A DNA stretch of 64,000 nt from Zantedeschia hybrid cultivar (lineage: Eukaryota; Streptophyta; Magnoliopsida; Alismatales; Araceae). Shown piece after piece: positions 44,401-54,590 of the stretch. The stretch covers positions 33,695,734 to 33,759,733 of the forward strand of contig JARZZO010000014.1 of NCBI GenBank assembly GCA_030544215.1, given 5' to 3'. The notes beneath the pieces are model-generated. The model saw only the letters and a list, made by a program, of their open reading frames with translations. It did no database searches and was not told the DNA's origin. The stretch's first letter is position 1; every line of letters starts with the position of its first letter. A program made the position numbers and the translations under genes.

Positions 44401-45614
44401 GGCTGTGAAGAAAATAATTCTTTATAATAATCAATAGCCATAGAGAGAAGAGTGTCTTGGTCAGTAACCTGATTACCATTAATATCATATAGGGAGTGAA
44501 TGAAGTTCCTTTTCCTTCTCTCAGTAACAATGGAATGGAAAAAAGCTGTATTCTGGTCTCCTTCCTTGAGCCACCTGAAATGAGATTTTTGTTTCCAAAA
44601 GATTTCTTGCCTGAGAAGTAATTCATCAAGATGTTTTTTGGCGGCAATAAGATCATTAATAGCATCATCAGAAGGATAATTATCAAGGGTGTCTTGCATG
44701 TAAACAACATTACTTTCAGCCCGTAGAACAGCATCAAAAATATTTCCAAAACTGTCCTTATTCCACTGCTTAAGAGTAACTCTCAATCTTTTGAGCTTGG
44801 CACTGAGTTTATATAAGGGGGAAGCATGCAAAGGCCGGACCCAGCAATCTTTAACCACTTGGATAAAATTCTCGTGCCTAGTCCATACTTTCAAAAATTT
44901 AAAATGACCATGATGAGAGACATTGTTATAATTGTATTCAACAAGAAGAGGATTGTGATCAGAGCAATTATGGTGCAAATGAGAAATAGAAGTGGAGAAT
45001 GCATCAAACCATAGAGTGTTGGCCAATCCTCTATCCAATCTAGCTCTGATACAATTAAGTCCTTGCTGACCATTGCGCCAGGTATAGCTAGATACACTGA
45101 ATCCAAGATCACTAAGTCCACAGTCCTGCATAAAAGAATGGAAAGCATGGACAGAAGCAGGAAGAGGAGCATTGCCACCAAGTTTCTCATAAGAATATAG
45201 AACAGAATTAAAGTCTCCAATCACCATCCAAGGGAGATTAATAGCAGAAGAAAAGGAAGCAATAGCATCCCAAGTGATAATTCTGTCTTGCAGGCGGCAA
45301 CTAGCATAAACAAAGGTAATTATATGCTCCATCACATCTCGCACTTTGAGAGTGATGTAATTTTCATTGGTATGCAAGACATCAATGTCCATAGACGAAT
45401 GCCAGAAGATCCATAGTTTCGCATTATCCAGATTAGAAGTAATATACTTATGGAGGCCCAACTGTAAAGAAATACGCTGCATGGAGGAAGTATTGATCTT
45501 GGGCTCAGTAATAGCAACAATTTGGATCTTGTTAGATTTGCAAAGAGATATCAGCCTGCGAAGAGAGGAGGAGCTACCAACTCCTTTAATATTCCAAACA
45601 AGAGACTTAATCAT
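41474..45614 (-). pseudogene. LINE ORF2: endonuclease, reverse transcriptase, zinc domain, RNase H (one stop, one frameshift)
   Basis: Codons 1-775 (45614-43287) are open. Apurinic-type endonuclease: SLVWNIKGVG, AITEPKI, VIGDFNSVL near 131, SDHNPLLVEY near 222. Reverse transcriptase: LVLIPKCDSPTTLKDFRPIS, GLRQGDPLTPSLF, and the intact catalytic LLFADDTVIF near 685. A TGA replaces Trp in LDKVWKK-like sequence at 43287, and a 1-nt shift occurs near 43220. The last 581 codons (43219-41474) hold the zf-RVT Cys/His region (CFCCKNHAFETMDH) and RNase H with all four acidic residues (LNTDGCC, YEIRAM, VESDC, NKAADSLA). It would nick DNA and copy its RNA there. Confidence 0.93.
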
Positions 45615-47821
45615 TGAATTTGATTTTATTTTTCTGCGACCTAGCGAGCCTTGTGCTCTTGCGCTGGATCAAACTGGGAGAATTAGACCCATCCTGCACA
45701 TCCACATTAATATTGTCATGAGCATTAATAGTGGAAGAGAAGGCTTGTTTAAATTTGTGGATTTCAAGTAATTGCTGATTCTCTTTAGTCTGAGCTGGAT
45801 TTTCTAAGCAAAGAGCGTCCAGATTTGGGGCGTGCCCCATAACATGGTGATCATCTTGCTCAAGAGTAGAGTTAGGTATCACTTGATTTTCGAAATTAAC
45901 AGACGTTTGAACTTGAAGGGGCTTCAACTGAGTAATCATGTCATCCATTACCTCCTGAGGAGCTGTATCAGAATCATGAATAGAAGCAAGTGAATGACCA
46001 TGGTTTTTCAGCAAATGACCATAATAAGGAGAGGGTATCATGGTATCCTCTGAGTTAAACATGCATTGAGGATTAAGGGTAGATGACACCTGTTTCGCAG
46101 CACAAATAGTCATTGGGACTTCCATGCGCTCTTGAGCTTCATTAGAAATATTCAGTCGCCCAAGAGAGTTAAGATCCCCAGCACCAGAAGCCTGAATAAT
46201 AAAGATAGGCTGTTGAATCTGTTCAGTCACGTTGGCCTGCATGGCAGAAAGCTGTATTCGAACTTGGTACTCGCCAGGTGGATCCGTCATCATTGAAACC
46301 AGGGATCCATGGTGTTGGGGGCATAAGGTATCATCTATTTGGGTGGTAGGCGGTCGCACTCCAACATCATCAGCCGGCCCAATATTAAAAGGCGTTAAGT
46401 GAGTTCCAGGTTGGACGGCTTGGGCCTGGGCCAGTTGAACCTCCCCGACTTAAGCATGCAAGGCCAGCGAAGTAGGGGTTCCGGTGGTCTTCGCAAGATC
46501 CTCCAGTGGCAACGATGAAGCTGGCACGACGTAGGGGGTCACCAGGGAGAACAACCCTCTCTTCCATAAGAAGGCCTGCCGGTGCAACTGCAGTGGATCG
46601 AAGAATATCAAAGGAGTTAGAAACAGGAACTTGGGGTTGAGAAGGGGCCTTATGAACCCATCGACGGGTGCCTTTCTCGGGGCCCTGAGAGGCCTTATCA
46701 GAAATCTCCAGTGGTTTGTTTAGCTGGGTGGATTTAACCGGCGGTGCAGGGCATCGCGTCTTCTCCGTGTCCGGCTGTGTTGGAGAGCCCGTAGACAGAG
46801 AACCGGACGGGGTCGCTGAAGGAGGAGGGATACAGTTCTTGGACGAGCGCCGGCAAGAGGATTGGGAGTGACCAAGCAATCTGCAGGCTGTGCAATAAGG
46901 AGGTGGGGGAGGGTACCTAACCTCTTGGAAATAACCTGAAGCCCCCATACCTATCCAGACACGTTGCGGCCAAGATTTGAGGACGTCCAGTTCGATGCAG
47001 GCGCGCGCAGAGGAAGCGTTGGTGATTTGCGAAGTCTGAAGGGCAACCTGTAGAACCCGTCCAAGATTGCCGGCTATGGAGCGCACACAGGCTTCATGAA
47101 ATAGATGTGGCTTGAGGGCAGGGAATTCGACCCAGACTGGGATGATGGGCGGTTCCGTCCCACACTCATACTCCGGTGTCCACTTGAGGAAGCGGAAGAG
47201 GAAACCTTTGATGTACAATTGATCTCGGAGTAGGATACGGAGGTAGTCGTCCTCCAGAGTGCATCTGATAAGGAGGTGCCTGTTGTCCAAGGCGCTGAGG
47301 ACGAATTCCTGGTGAAGGCCGAGCCTAGTGGAGAGGAGGTTCTTGATATCAGGAAAGGGTGGTCTGCCGAACGGTGTCTTCGCCACAAGGGCAAACTGGA
47401 AAGGAATAAGGGCAGCATCGATTTCTTCCTGGGAGAAGAAGACCGCAGGTTCCCCAAGATCTGTGAAAGCCGGTGCGTGAACCTTGATTTCCACCGGGGG
47501 AAAGACTTTGCTTTCCTTAAGAACTTGGGCAAAGGACTTCGTTGCAGGGTGGACTGGCCATGATGGCGGAAAAGTAGAAGTCTGAACTAAGCGTGGAGCA
47601 GACGAGGAAGGTCCTATAGATCTGGGATCAGCCGCAGAAGTCTGGGGCATTAACGTTTGCTTGAGACGGGCATCTAGGGCGTCGGCTGGGAGAGAAAACG
47701 TAGGTGGAGGCTGGGAAGCACCAGGGGCTGCATCAACCGAATGCAGTAGATGTTGAGAGGGATGCGGAGTGATCGATTGCAGCAAAGGGGGGGGTTGCCC
47801 GCCCCCCTGAGGGCCGTCCAT
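45607..47821 (-). pseudogene. LINE ORF1 (DUF4283-type RNA-binding protein) with a frameshift
   Basis: Codons 1-478 run from the ATG at 47821 to 46385. A Pro-rich N-terminus is followed by a DUF4283-like region (LIRCTLEDDYLRILLRDQLY, GFLFRFLKWTPEYECGTEPP, PVWVEFPALKPHLF) and a CCHC knuckle YCTACRLLGHSQSSC near residue 310. A frame change near 46380 leads to a further 250 codons (46359-45607) ending QRKSTRLARSQKNKIKFND. The ORF1 stop overlaps the ORF2 start in ATGATTAA (45614-45607), suggesting reinitiation of translation for ORF2. The protein would coat the LINE RNA. Confidence 0.85.
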
Positions 47822-47895
47822 GGCCAGCGGCCAAGGAAGAGAAACCCAGAGCTTCTCTCTCTAGGATTCTAGAGAGAGAAAGGCCGTCAATTGGT

Positions 47896-48030
47896 TTGGG
47901 GTTTAGGGTTTTTGGGTTAAGGGTTTAGGGTTTAGGGTTTAGGGTTTAGGGTTTTAGGGTTTTAGGGTTTTAGGATTTTAGGGTTTAGGGTTTAGGGTTT
48001 AGGGGTTTTAGGGTTTTAGGGTTTAGGGTT
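47896..48030 (+). repeat. Telomere-like repeat array (right part)
   Basis: TTTAGGG and TTTTAGGG units resume after the LINE 5' end and run to GGTTTTTTATGGATGTACAT, the same junction as at 59872 and 60957. Confidence 0.95.
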
Positions 48031-48359
48031 TTTTATGGATGTACATGAATTGCATTCATTCTTATTGTACATCAATTGAATAATATGTATGTAATTTTTC
48101 CTGATTTTTTTTTATTTTTTTCTTATTTTTTCTGACTTTTTTTAATTTTTTATTATTTTTTAATCTGACCGAGTCGGACTGGCCAGACTTCATCTGGATC
48201 GGCCGACTCGGCCGATCCGATCCGAGTCGGATCGGGATCGGCGGGTCCCGATTCGGGGACCCGATCCGATCCGGAATTCCTTGTGAGTAAGAGGTTTCAT
48301 TCTCAGAAAATGAATCTCTTTCTCCTTTCAATTTATAGGCTAAATTTAAAAGGCCAAAA

Positions 48360-48725
48360 AGTTAATTACTTTTCTGTCCTTTGATATCCTTTCCAATGAA
48401 GATAATATTGCATCTAATTATAAAACTGCACAAATTATGGCTAAGTGCTGGCAAGTTGGTGCAACAAGATGAAGGCTCTGATTTAGCTAGCAGCATAGAA
48501 ACACACTCATCATCAAATGACCAAATGTAGGTTGACCATATGACCAAAAGACCCGCTCTTCTTACCCAAGATTCTAATTCCATCCCCCCCCCCCCCCCAC
48601 CCCCAACAAAGAAAAAAAAAAAAAGGATGGCCCAAAGGGTAGCATGAAGAATCACCCACCGTATCTTTCGACCATGCAGACATGTCATCTCTAACTCCAG
48701 AAATCTGCATTTCTAATGCTCCAGA
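48360..48725 (-). mobile_element. LINE C-terminal remnant with homopolymer insertion
   Basis: The minus strand reads KIRWVILHATLWAI, the conserved tail after the zf-RVT domain. The expected WKERN… is replaced by a run of T then G (plus strand C15 then CCCCCAACAAAG and A14 at 48578-48625). Sequence after it (RILGKKSGSFGHM, in another frame) is not diagnostic. Short and decayed. Confidence 0.5.
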
Positions 48726-49170
48726 GGCCTCCAATTGATACAACTGTTCTGATGGATCTCTCCTACCATGTAGCTTATAGAAGGGAACCCCAACAAAAAG
48801 ATTGTCCTGATGCTCATCCTAACGAGGAATCTCGCAGGAAAACTGGGGACTGCAGCCCCTGGCCAAAACTCGAGACCTCCCTCGAACCATCAAAGGGTAG
48901 CACCACCTGTTGGAATTTGAATTGCTCCAGTGGCTACTAGGTTTGACACTGTCGCCACCTACCAACCACTGCCCTGTGAGAGAGTACCACTGCAGGACTT
49001 CGCCCACTCTCTTGATCCTCACAACTCTAATTTGTCTCCCACTCGTAAGCCTTAGAGAAGCAACTTCTCAACAGCTGTCACTATCCTATACGCTAGTTTC
49101 ATTTTAAAAACTATGATTACAGTTTCAATATTATAGAATATAGACAGCAGCACTTGACTACATCTGAGAA
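48726..49170. other. Unassigned intronic sequence
   Basis: No domain, tail or terminal repeat recognised. It directly follows ATPase exon 3 on the minus strand, so at least its right part is probably original intron. Confidence 0.3.
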
Positions 49171-49260
49171 TTAGAAATAAGCAAAATAGAGGAAATAAAA
49201 CAGACCGAAAAAACATGTAGTCAGATGAAGCAGAATGTTAATTCCAGATCTCCCCTCTAC

Positions 49261-49710
49261 CTTTGCTTTTGCAGGTTGAACAGACATCAGCTTTCTACCT
49301 GCATTGTTCGCATAATTTTCCGCAATCAAAGTAACAGTGGAGTTGATTGCAAGAAGCATGATTATTCCAACAAACTCCAGGCTATACAGAGGCCTCCCAT
49401 CACTGAGTGCCAAGATAACTGCCACCAAAGCAAGCAATTCCATGATCCAGGAAAGGGGATTCGACATAAAACTCAGAAACCTGAAGATTTTTTGTTCCTG
49501 TTTTCCAAGAATCTGAAGGACTAAACATTGTAAGAAAGTAAACAAAAGAAACTGAAGTACAATCATGGTACATTGGTTCTCAGAAAGGACCTTTTTCTCT
49601 TTAACTTTGTTTGCTCCAAAGATCTGAAGCCGCTTGGCTGCTTCATATGATGACAGGCCCTTTTCAGTACTTTTCAGACGCACAAGGATTTCACGGACCG
49701 AGGTTTCTTT
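49261..49710 (-). pseudogene. Plasma-membrane H+-ATPase pseudogene, exons 2 and 3
   Basis: Exon 2 is 49591-49710 (40 codons, KETSVREILVRLKSTEKGLS … NKVKEKK) after acceptor CATTTTCAG. Exon 3 is 49261-49497 (79 codons, EQKIFRFLSFMSNPLSWIME … SVQPAKAK) after acceptor GAAAACAG. Both lengths and phases equal what I recall for plant P3A ATPases: the N-terminal actuator part and first two membrane helices (WIMELLALVAVILAL, FVGIIMLLAINSTVTLIAEN). The 93-bp intron between (49498-49590) happens to have no stop. These exons are intact, unlike exons 4-9. Exon 1, about 14 codons, was not found to the right. Confidence 0.9.
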
Positions 49711-50351
49711 CTGAAAATGCAAAACAACCATATTTTTGTTAATACATTTTAAGTATTTTGTTTTAGCAATTTTAGTTCTAGATAAGGTTTAAAGTTAAAA
49801 AAAGAATCATCATAAAGGTCCATAAAGATGCAAGTCTCGCAAGGTTAATATTGCAAGAATATCGAAGATAAATTTTCACATGCAATTGCAGGCACCTTCA
49901 TGATACAATTTAGTGACTAATAAACAAAGTTGTCCAAACAATGCCCATCTACTACCAGAAATTAGCCAATAGGACAAAAGCAAATTTTTAATCTTAAATC
50001 TCTGCATCTGCCAGAAAAACAAGTTATTGAATTATCATACATTAATTTAAAAATGTGCCAAATATACCACCTTCTTTCAGTATCTTTTTAGTATGTAACT
50101 GCAACCAAAGGGCATGATTGGAGCACCACATAGCTTTATGTATGTCGATGAGTGTTTATTGATGGATATGACATGTGGACAATTTCTGAATTCCTTTTGC
50201 AAGCTTAACTAATAAGGATCACCATGACTATACAATAATACAAGGATTTTACATCCTCAATGAATCAATCAACCATCTATCTTTATCACATCAATTTGGG
50301 GTCACCTAGGATATACCAAAAGCAGTGACATAAAACAATGTGAATTCACCA
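49711..50351. other. Presumed intron 1 sequence, nothing recognised
   Basis: AT-rich and non-coding on both strands. Lies upstream of exon 2 on the minus strand. No exon 1 candidate with a convincing ATG and donor seen. Confidence 0.4.
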
Positions 50352-50537
50352 CTGTGTCTAAGGTCGGGAGGAATGAAATGGATTAGTCCCATGTTGGAAA
50401 ATGGAAAAAAGTTAATGAGCTATATATAGGGCTTGCGGATCCTTAACTTGTGAGGCACTTTTTTGAGACAACATTGTATAAGCTTGAAGGGACCTAAAGC
50501 GAACAATACCTTTCCAAATGTTGGATGGGTCATTACA
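50352..50537 (-). mobile_element. Solo LTR related to the TRIM-like element at 10.3 kb
   Basis: On the minus strand it begins TGTAATGACCCATCCAACAT and holds GGTATTGTTCGCTTTAGG, GCCTCACAAGTTAAGGATC, CCTATATATAGCTCATTAAC and GGACTAATCCATTTCATTCC. These parallel the LTRs at 10304-10955. No clear target duplication, so boundaries are approximate. Confidence 0.6.
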
Positions 50538-50821
50538 ATGTTTTTTCTAGTAAATGAAATTTGTGCCAGAGCATTCATAAGAGAGACCTCGAATCCAATC
50601 ATGTGCAGTTTGACTTCATAAACAAGGCCCTGAGTTACAGCTCAATAACTGTAAAAGGGTCATACAACCAAAAGAAGGTGAATTGAAGCAGCAGTAAATG
50701 ATTACACTAGATCATTCAAGATAAGAAATGCTGGGCATTATCATGAATAAAGCTATGGAAGAATATATAAATATATACTGCAAAGCTAATAAATCCAAGA
50801 AGAAATATGATGAGCAATTAA
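50538..50821. other. Unassigned AT-rich spacer
   Basis: No features recognised between the solo LTR and the hAT-like copy. Confidence 0.3.
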
Positions 50822-50968
50822 CAAGGAATTCCATGTCGGATCAGGTCCCCGAATCGGGACCCGCCAATCCCGATCCAAATCGGGATCGGATCGATAGGGA
50901 TCGGGACCTACCGATCCCGATCCGAATCGTCCAATCCAGATCGGGATCGGCCGGTTCTGCATTCCATA
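50822..50968 (-). mobile_element. Short reversed copy of the GATCGGCC hAT-like element
   Basis: Begins CAAGGAATTCCATGTCGG and ends GGTTCTGCATTCCAT on the plus strand, the reverse of the 29866-30075 copy (CATGGAATGCAG…GGAATTCCTTG). Dyads such as CCCGATCCAAATCGGGATCG fill it. No 8-bp duplication is visible at the edges, so it is older or one end is altered. Confidence 0.75.
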
Positions 50969-51059
50969 TGGTCAAATGCTTGAGACATTGAGAAGAACCC
51001 AAGCTTCTCCTTTTTCTTTTTCTTTTGCAAAAGGTAATAGAAAAATATTATTTCTTTTA

Positions 51060-52600
51060 AGTGGATAGTACCACAATTGTATTAAATAAAAAGAGGAATA
51101 CAAAAAGAGTGGGATGTATTAGTATAGAATCACCCACCAACAACCCAATTAAAAGGAGAACACCAAGTTGGTGTAATCACGACTCATCACTCAACCTCCT
51201 CCAACAGAACAAAAAGGGGAGAGTAAATAATGGACCGCTTACAAAGACCTATTGCCCTTTCCTTAAACTCATTGATAAATGACCCATCCAATCCTTTCTG
51301 GGATAAGTACCTCATCCTTGAAAATTATCATGTTCCTCAAACCTCAAATGGCCCAAATGATAGAATGCAGAACCAGCCATCAAATATGTCGTTCCTCTGT
51401 CTAGGAGGAGTGCTCGCCCCAGAAGAGGAAGAGGTTATGGTTTGAGTCTTAAAGTCATTGACAAATGACCCATCCAATCCTTTCCGGAAAAAGTACCTCA
51501 TCCTTGAAAATTCTCATGTTCCTCAAACCTCAAAGGGCCCAAATGATAGCATGTAGAACCAGCCATCAAATATGTCGTTCCTCTGTCTAGGAGGAGTGCT
51601 CGCCCCACAAGAGGAAGAGGTTATGATTTGAGTCTTAATGCATAGAGTGCGGATGCAACTTGTTAAACAAAAACTTCCACAGGTCAATAGCAAAAGAACA
51701 ACCACATCAACAAACCCACATAATGGGCAAGTGGGAGACATCCCCTTAATAAAGAGTGCCAGCCTTTGGCACGTAGGCTATCTCCCATGGCAGACAGGCT
51801 ACACGAGGATCTTGACTTTCAAAGGTGACTTGGTCTTCCATATCAGGCTAGTAGGAACCTGGAACCACTGTCAACCATCATCCAGTATGCCGATTTCACT
51901 GAGAAGCTCCCACCAGTCTCCCACCTCTTTACCCAACAGTTAGGAGATGAGGAATCAACTGAGAATCCCTAGAGGAGAGAAAGTAGCTGAGCAAAGTCCA
52001 CAATCTCATCATCCTTAAAGTGTCTCCTGAAAGTGGTCTGCCAAACACCATGAAACTGCTCAAAGTACATTGGACATAAGTTCTCCGAGCTAAGAAGCAA
52101 TGAGGAGAAACTTGGAGAATCTAATACTAAGGGGCACACCCTCACACCATTCGTCCAACCAAAACAAAGACTTGCACCCATCCCCAAGTATGGTGTGAAC
52201 TCCCACCTTCAGAGCATTATAACGGAGAAGTACACCTTTCAACACATAGGAGACTGAGTGTGTAGCATCCAGCCATAAATCCCATATTCTCACCCTGCCA
52301 AAGTACTTTGCTTGATAACGTCCAACTAAAGTCATTCCTCTGTCGTACCAATTTTCCACAACCACTTAGTAAGCAGAACAGAATTAAATTTGGCAAGATT
52401 TTTTATACCTATACCACCAATCTCCCTAGGCTTGCAAACTCTTCCCCAACAAACATAATGACCACCTCTCTTAACCTCTCTGCAACCCTTGTCCCTGGGG
52501 AGTGGGAGAGTTGGATAACACACTTCATGGGCAACCATAAGGTCATGATATTGATTCCCACCTGTGGACATATCCGCGGCGGGCACCAACCGGGGTTCAC
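51060..52600 (-). mobile_element. LINE ORF2 remnant (post-RT to 3' end)
   Basis: Minus strand: VCKPREIGGIGIKNLAKFNS, LTKWLWKIG at 52332-52450, then SLFWLDEWCEGVPLSIRF at 52110-52160. These match the W-x-VC-x-PKxxGGLG and F-W-x-D-x-W segments between RT and zf-RVT. MSPTCPLCG at 51740 and SIIWAI…RNMIIFKDEV at 51300-51360 match the zinc region and tail. Frames are broken. The RT end of the same LINE appears to be at 54137-54590, with 1.5 kb of other sequence between. Confidence 0.75.
51268..51639. repeat. 186-bp tandem duplication within the LINE remnant
   Basis: GACCCATCCAATCCTTTCTG at 51281 recurs at 51467 (TTTCCG). The copies 51268-51453 and 51454-51639 differ at only a few sites, so the duplication is fairly recent. 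Confidence 0.9.
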
Positions 52601-54110
52601 GTGAGTTCTAACCTCACGGACTTCGTCGGGCCGAGGGATTCAATGCCCGAGAGATGTTTGGTGAGCCTACAACTTGGGGTAGTGGTGATGCAGGGCTCAA
52701 TCTTGAGTTTGTGGGTTTACTCTTGGAATTCAACAAAAAAATCCCTCTCCACAACCCTTCTCATGCGGGACGGACCGGGTGATGAGGGACTGCCTGCATG
52801 AGGCAAATCGTCGAGCAGTTGGTGGGCATGCAGACTAGGTTGTGCTGGCTCGCACCACTCACGATTTCCGTCAAACACCTGGCGGGCAGCTGATTGAAGC
52901 GCTTACAAGGGTGCTGTGGCAGGTGCGTGCATAGCTGGTGTGCTCCCTTCCAGGCCGTAGGCACGCTGGTACATACCCACGAGCAGATTGCCAGGCATGT
53001 GGTGCATGTGGGGACGGTCACATGTGGATTGTCAACACAGGGACTGCGCACATACTGCTGCACTCTCCGTTCGTAGGCTGGAACTTGGTTGCATTGCTGG
53101 GCCATCAGTCACCTACTATTGGCAATCCGTCAAAACATAGCATGCAAGCGCAGCTGTTTGTGTCATGAATGGTGCTCTGACCTACCAGAGTCCTCCCATC
53201 GAACACATGGCGGGCAGATGAGGGAGAGGGAGGAGTAGGGCATCCTGCAACCAGTCACCGTTGATGGACACATGATGCAGACCCCAGAAGGTGTCCTTGT
53301 TCTCCTCTCGCTGGGAATCCCTGAACTCAATGCCCTGCACAACACCTCCTGCTGGCTTGTGAAGTTGATGGTCAACCTGAGATGGTGGTGGAGGTGAGGA
53401 GGGGCAAGGGACATGGGAGGGCAGCCTGTGGGGAGTTGGGTGACGGCCTGTGCAGGGTGGGGTAGAGGGAGAATGGCCGGCCAGCAGAGGGAGGGTGATG
53501 GAAGACCAATCGGCAGCAGGTAATGAGTGGAAAATGGGAAGGGGAAGAGCAGGGGGGTTGGAGTGTCCAACAACATGGGAAGAAGCTTGGGGACGACCAG
53601 AGGAAGGATGAGGGATGGGGATGGTGCAGGCGAAGGCGGTCGGCGTGGGCTGCGGTGGAAGATACCTTGCCGGCGATCGGAGCTTCTCACTCTTCGACGT
53701 CGGTAGATAGGTGGAGCTTCTCATCCCTTGACCTTCTCGGCCTCTCCTTCATGGAGTCCTCCTTCTTGGAGTAGCACACACAAGCACACAACAATGAGGT
53801 TGCAGAAACTTTCTTCAATTGATCATCATATTCTTCAAAATGGGGATTACATGCCTTTAAGTAGACTCCAAAGGGAAATTAAAAGGACATTAGACTTTTA
53901 ATGCTACTAAATGGACTGTTTTAGATGCCTAGATAAACTAAATGGACACTTAAATAAAGTCCAATTAAAGACTCCCTAGGAATTTGAAAAAACAATACAT
54001 TATGGACTCATATTTAAAATCATTCTTGGTTGACACAGCTGGAGCATCTTGGATGACGCATCCGTGGCAAAGCTGGCTGGTTGGTACCATCGGTCTTGCT
54101 GGACATTTTT
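52601..54110. other. Unassigned insertion in the LINE remnant
   Basis: Relatively GC-rich sequence at 52600-53770 has long open stretches on the minus strand (for example 53163-53690), but these are Pro/Ser-rich and low complexity with no domain. The part at 53775-54000 is AT-rich, starts near ACACACAAGCACACAACAAT, and could be LTR-derived. No terminal repeats or target duplication proven. Confidence 0.3.
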
Positions 54111-54590
54111 GGGTTCACATGAGGAGTTTATACCCATCACCTTCCAAAAGAAATGACTCCTAATGGAGTCCAATTTATGGAGCACCCAAAATATGGAGAA
54201 GAAGTAGATAGGAGGCTATCCATGACTAAATTGCATAGTACCAATCTACCACCATAAGAAGGTATCCAACCCTTCCAACTTGCAAATCTCCTTTCAAACT
54301 TATGGATCACCTGCCAATCCTTGCCCCTCAAAGGCCCAGGTGTAAGTGGCATGCCCAAACACGTGATTGGGAACTCCCCAAGCTGACATCCCAATATAAG
54401 AGTCGCCCTATGAAGCACCCTTTCCTTCATATGAATCACAATAAGCTGGCTTTTGTGGAATTTACACGGAGACCGGAAACCTCATCTAGCCATTCCAAAA
54501 TGAGCATAGCAGCAAAGAGATGTTCCTCTTCTACTGAGAGAAAGTGGAGGGTGCCATTAACATAGTAATCAAGAGGTGGCGAAGCTGACC
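54111..54590 (-). mobile_element. LINE reverse transcriptase remnant
   Basis: Minus strand: VSGLRVNSTKAS-like near 54470, then GEFPITCLGMPLTPGPLRGK, FERRFASWKGWIPSYGGRLV, LDSIRSHFFWKV. These match the C-terminal RT and thumb of plant LINE ORF2 (FPIxYLGxPL, LAGWKGKLLSxGGRLxL, FFW). The same-strand continuation is at 52600-51060. Confidence 0.75.

Larger units (their letters stand above)
41288..47895 (-). mobile_element. Nearly full-length L1-type LINE inserted in a telomere-like array
   Basis: About 6.6 kb on the minus strand: 5' UTR 47822-47895, ORF1, ORF2, 3' UTR 41322-41473, and a poly(A) tail seen as T-run at 41288-41321. Both flanks are telomere-like repeats, so the exact target duplication is ambiguous. 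Only a few lesions are present (one frameshift in ORF1; one stop and one frameshift in ORF2), so it is young compared with the other LINEs in the window. Confidence 0.92.
40956..48283 (+). mobile_element. GATCGGCC hAT-like element, long copy with telomere-like array, split by a LINE
   Basis: Outer ends CATGGATTGCGGAATCGG (40956) and CGGAATTCCTTG (48283), with a perfect 8-bp target duplication TGAGTAAG (40948-40955, 48284-48291). Left arm: GATCGGCCGATTCGGATC-type dyads, an A16 tract, and a hairpin whose 19-bp arms are GAACCGGACCAGATCGGGG-like. Then the telomere-like array 41185-41287, the inserted LINE 41288-47895, the rest of the array 47896-48030, an AT-rich part with GATGTACA/TGTACATC, and the right dyads. 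Without the LINE it is about 720 bp. There is no coding sequence of its own. Confidence 0.9.
2243..49260 (-). other. 47-kb intron of the ATPase pseudogene, filled with transposable elements
   Basis: The donor CAAAG|GTAGAG lies at 49261/49260 and the acceptor CCTGCAG|GTTCTT at 2243/2242 on the minus strand. Joining them keeps phase 0 and gives PAKAK-VLRDE, matching the uninterrupted run in plant H+-ATPases, where an intron is expected here from my recollection of the family. The 47,018 bp between contain Copia, Gypsy, LINE, hAT, TRIM and MITE sequence in both orientations. That one gene spans the two exon clusters is inferred from the exact junction, shared strand and similar decay. Confidence 0.8.

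Noticed and set aside
42883..45220. Long antisense and out-of-frame open stretches over the LINE (for example 43229-43591)
   Set aside because: They overlap the ORF2 frame that carries the real endonuclease and RT motifs, and are rich in Leu/Ser as expected for shadows.
50420..50602. Minus-strand 60-codon frame as exon 1 of the ATPase gene
   Set aside because: It overlaps the TRIM-like LTR and has no similarity to the family's N-terminus.
52761..53724. Minus-strand frames of 114-180 codons as genes
   Set aside because: Composition is Pro/Ser/Cys-rich, overlapping frames compete, there are no recognisable domains or splice context, and GC-rich sequence explains the lack of stops.
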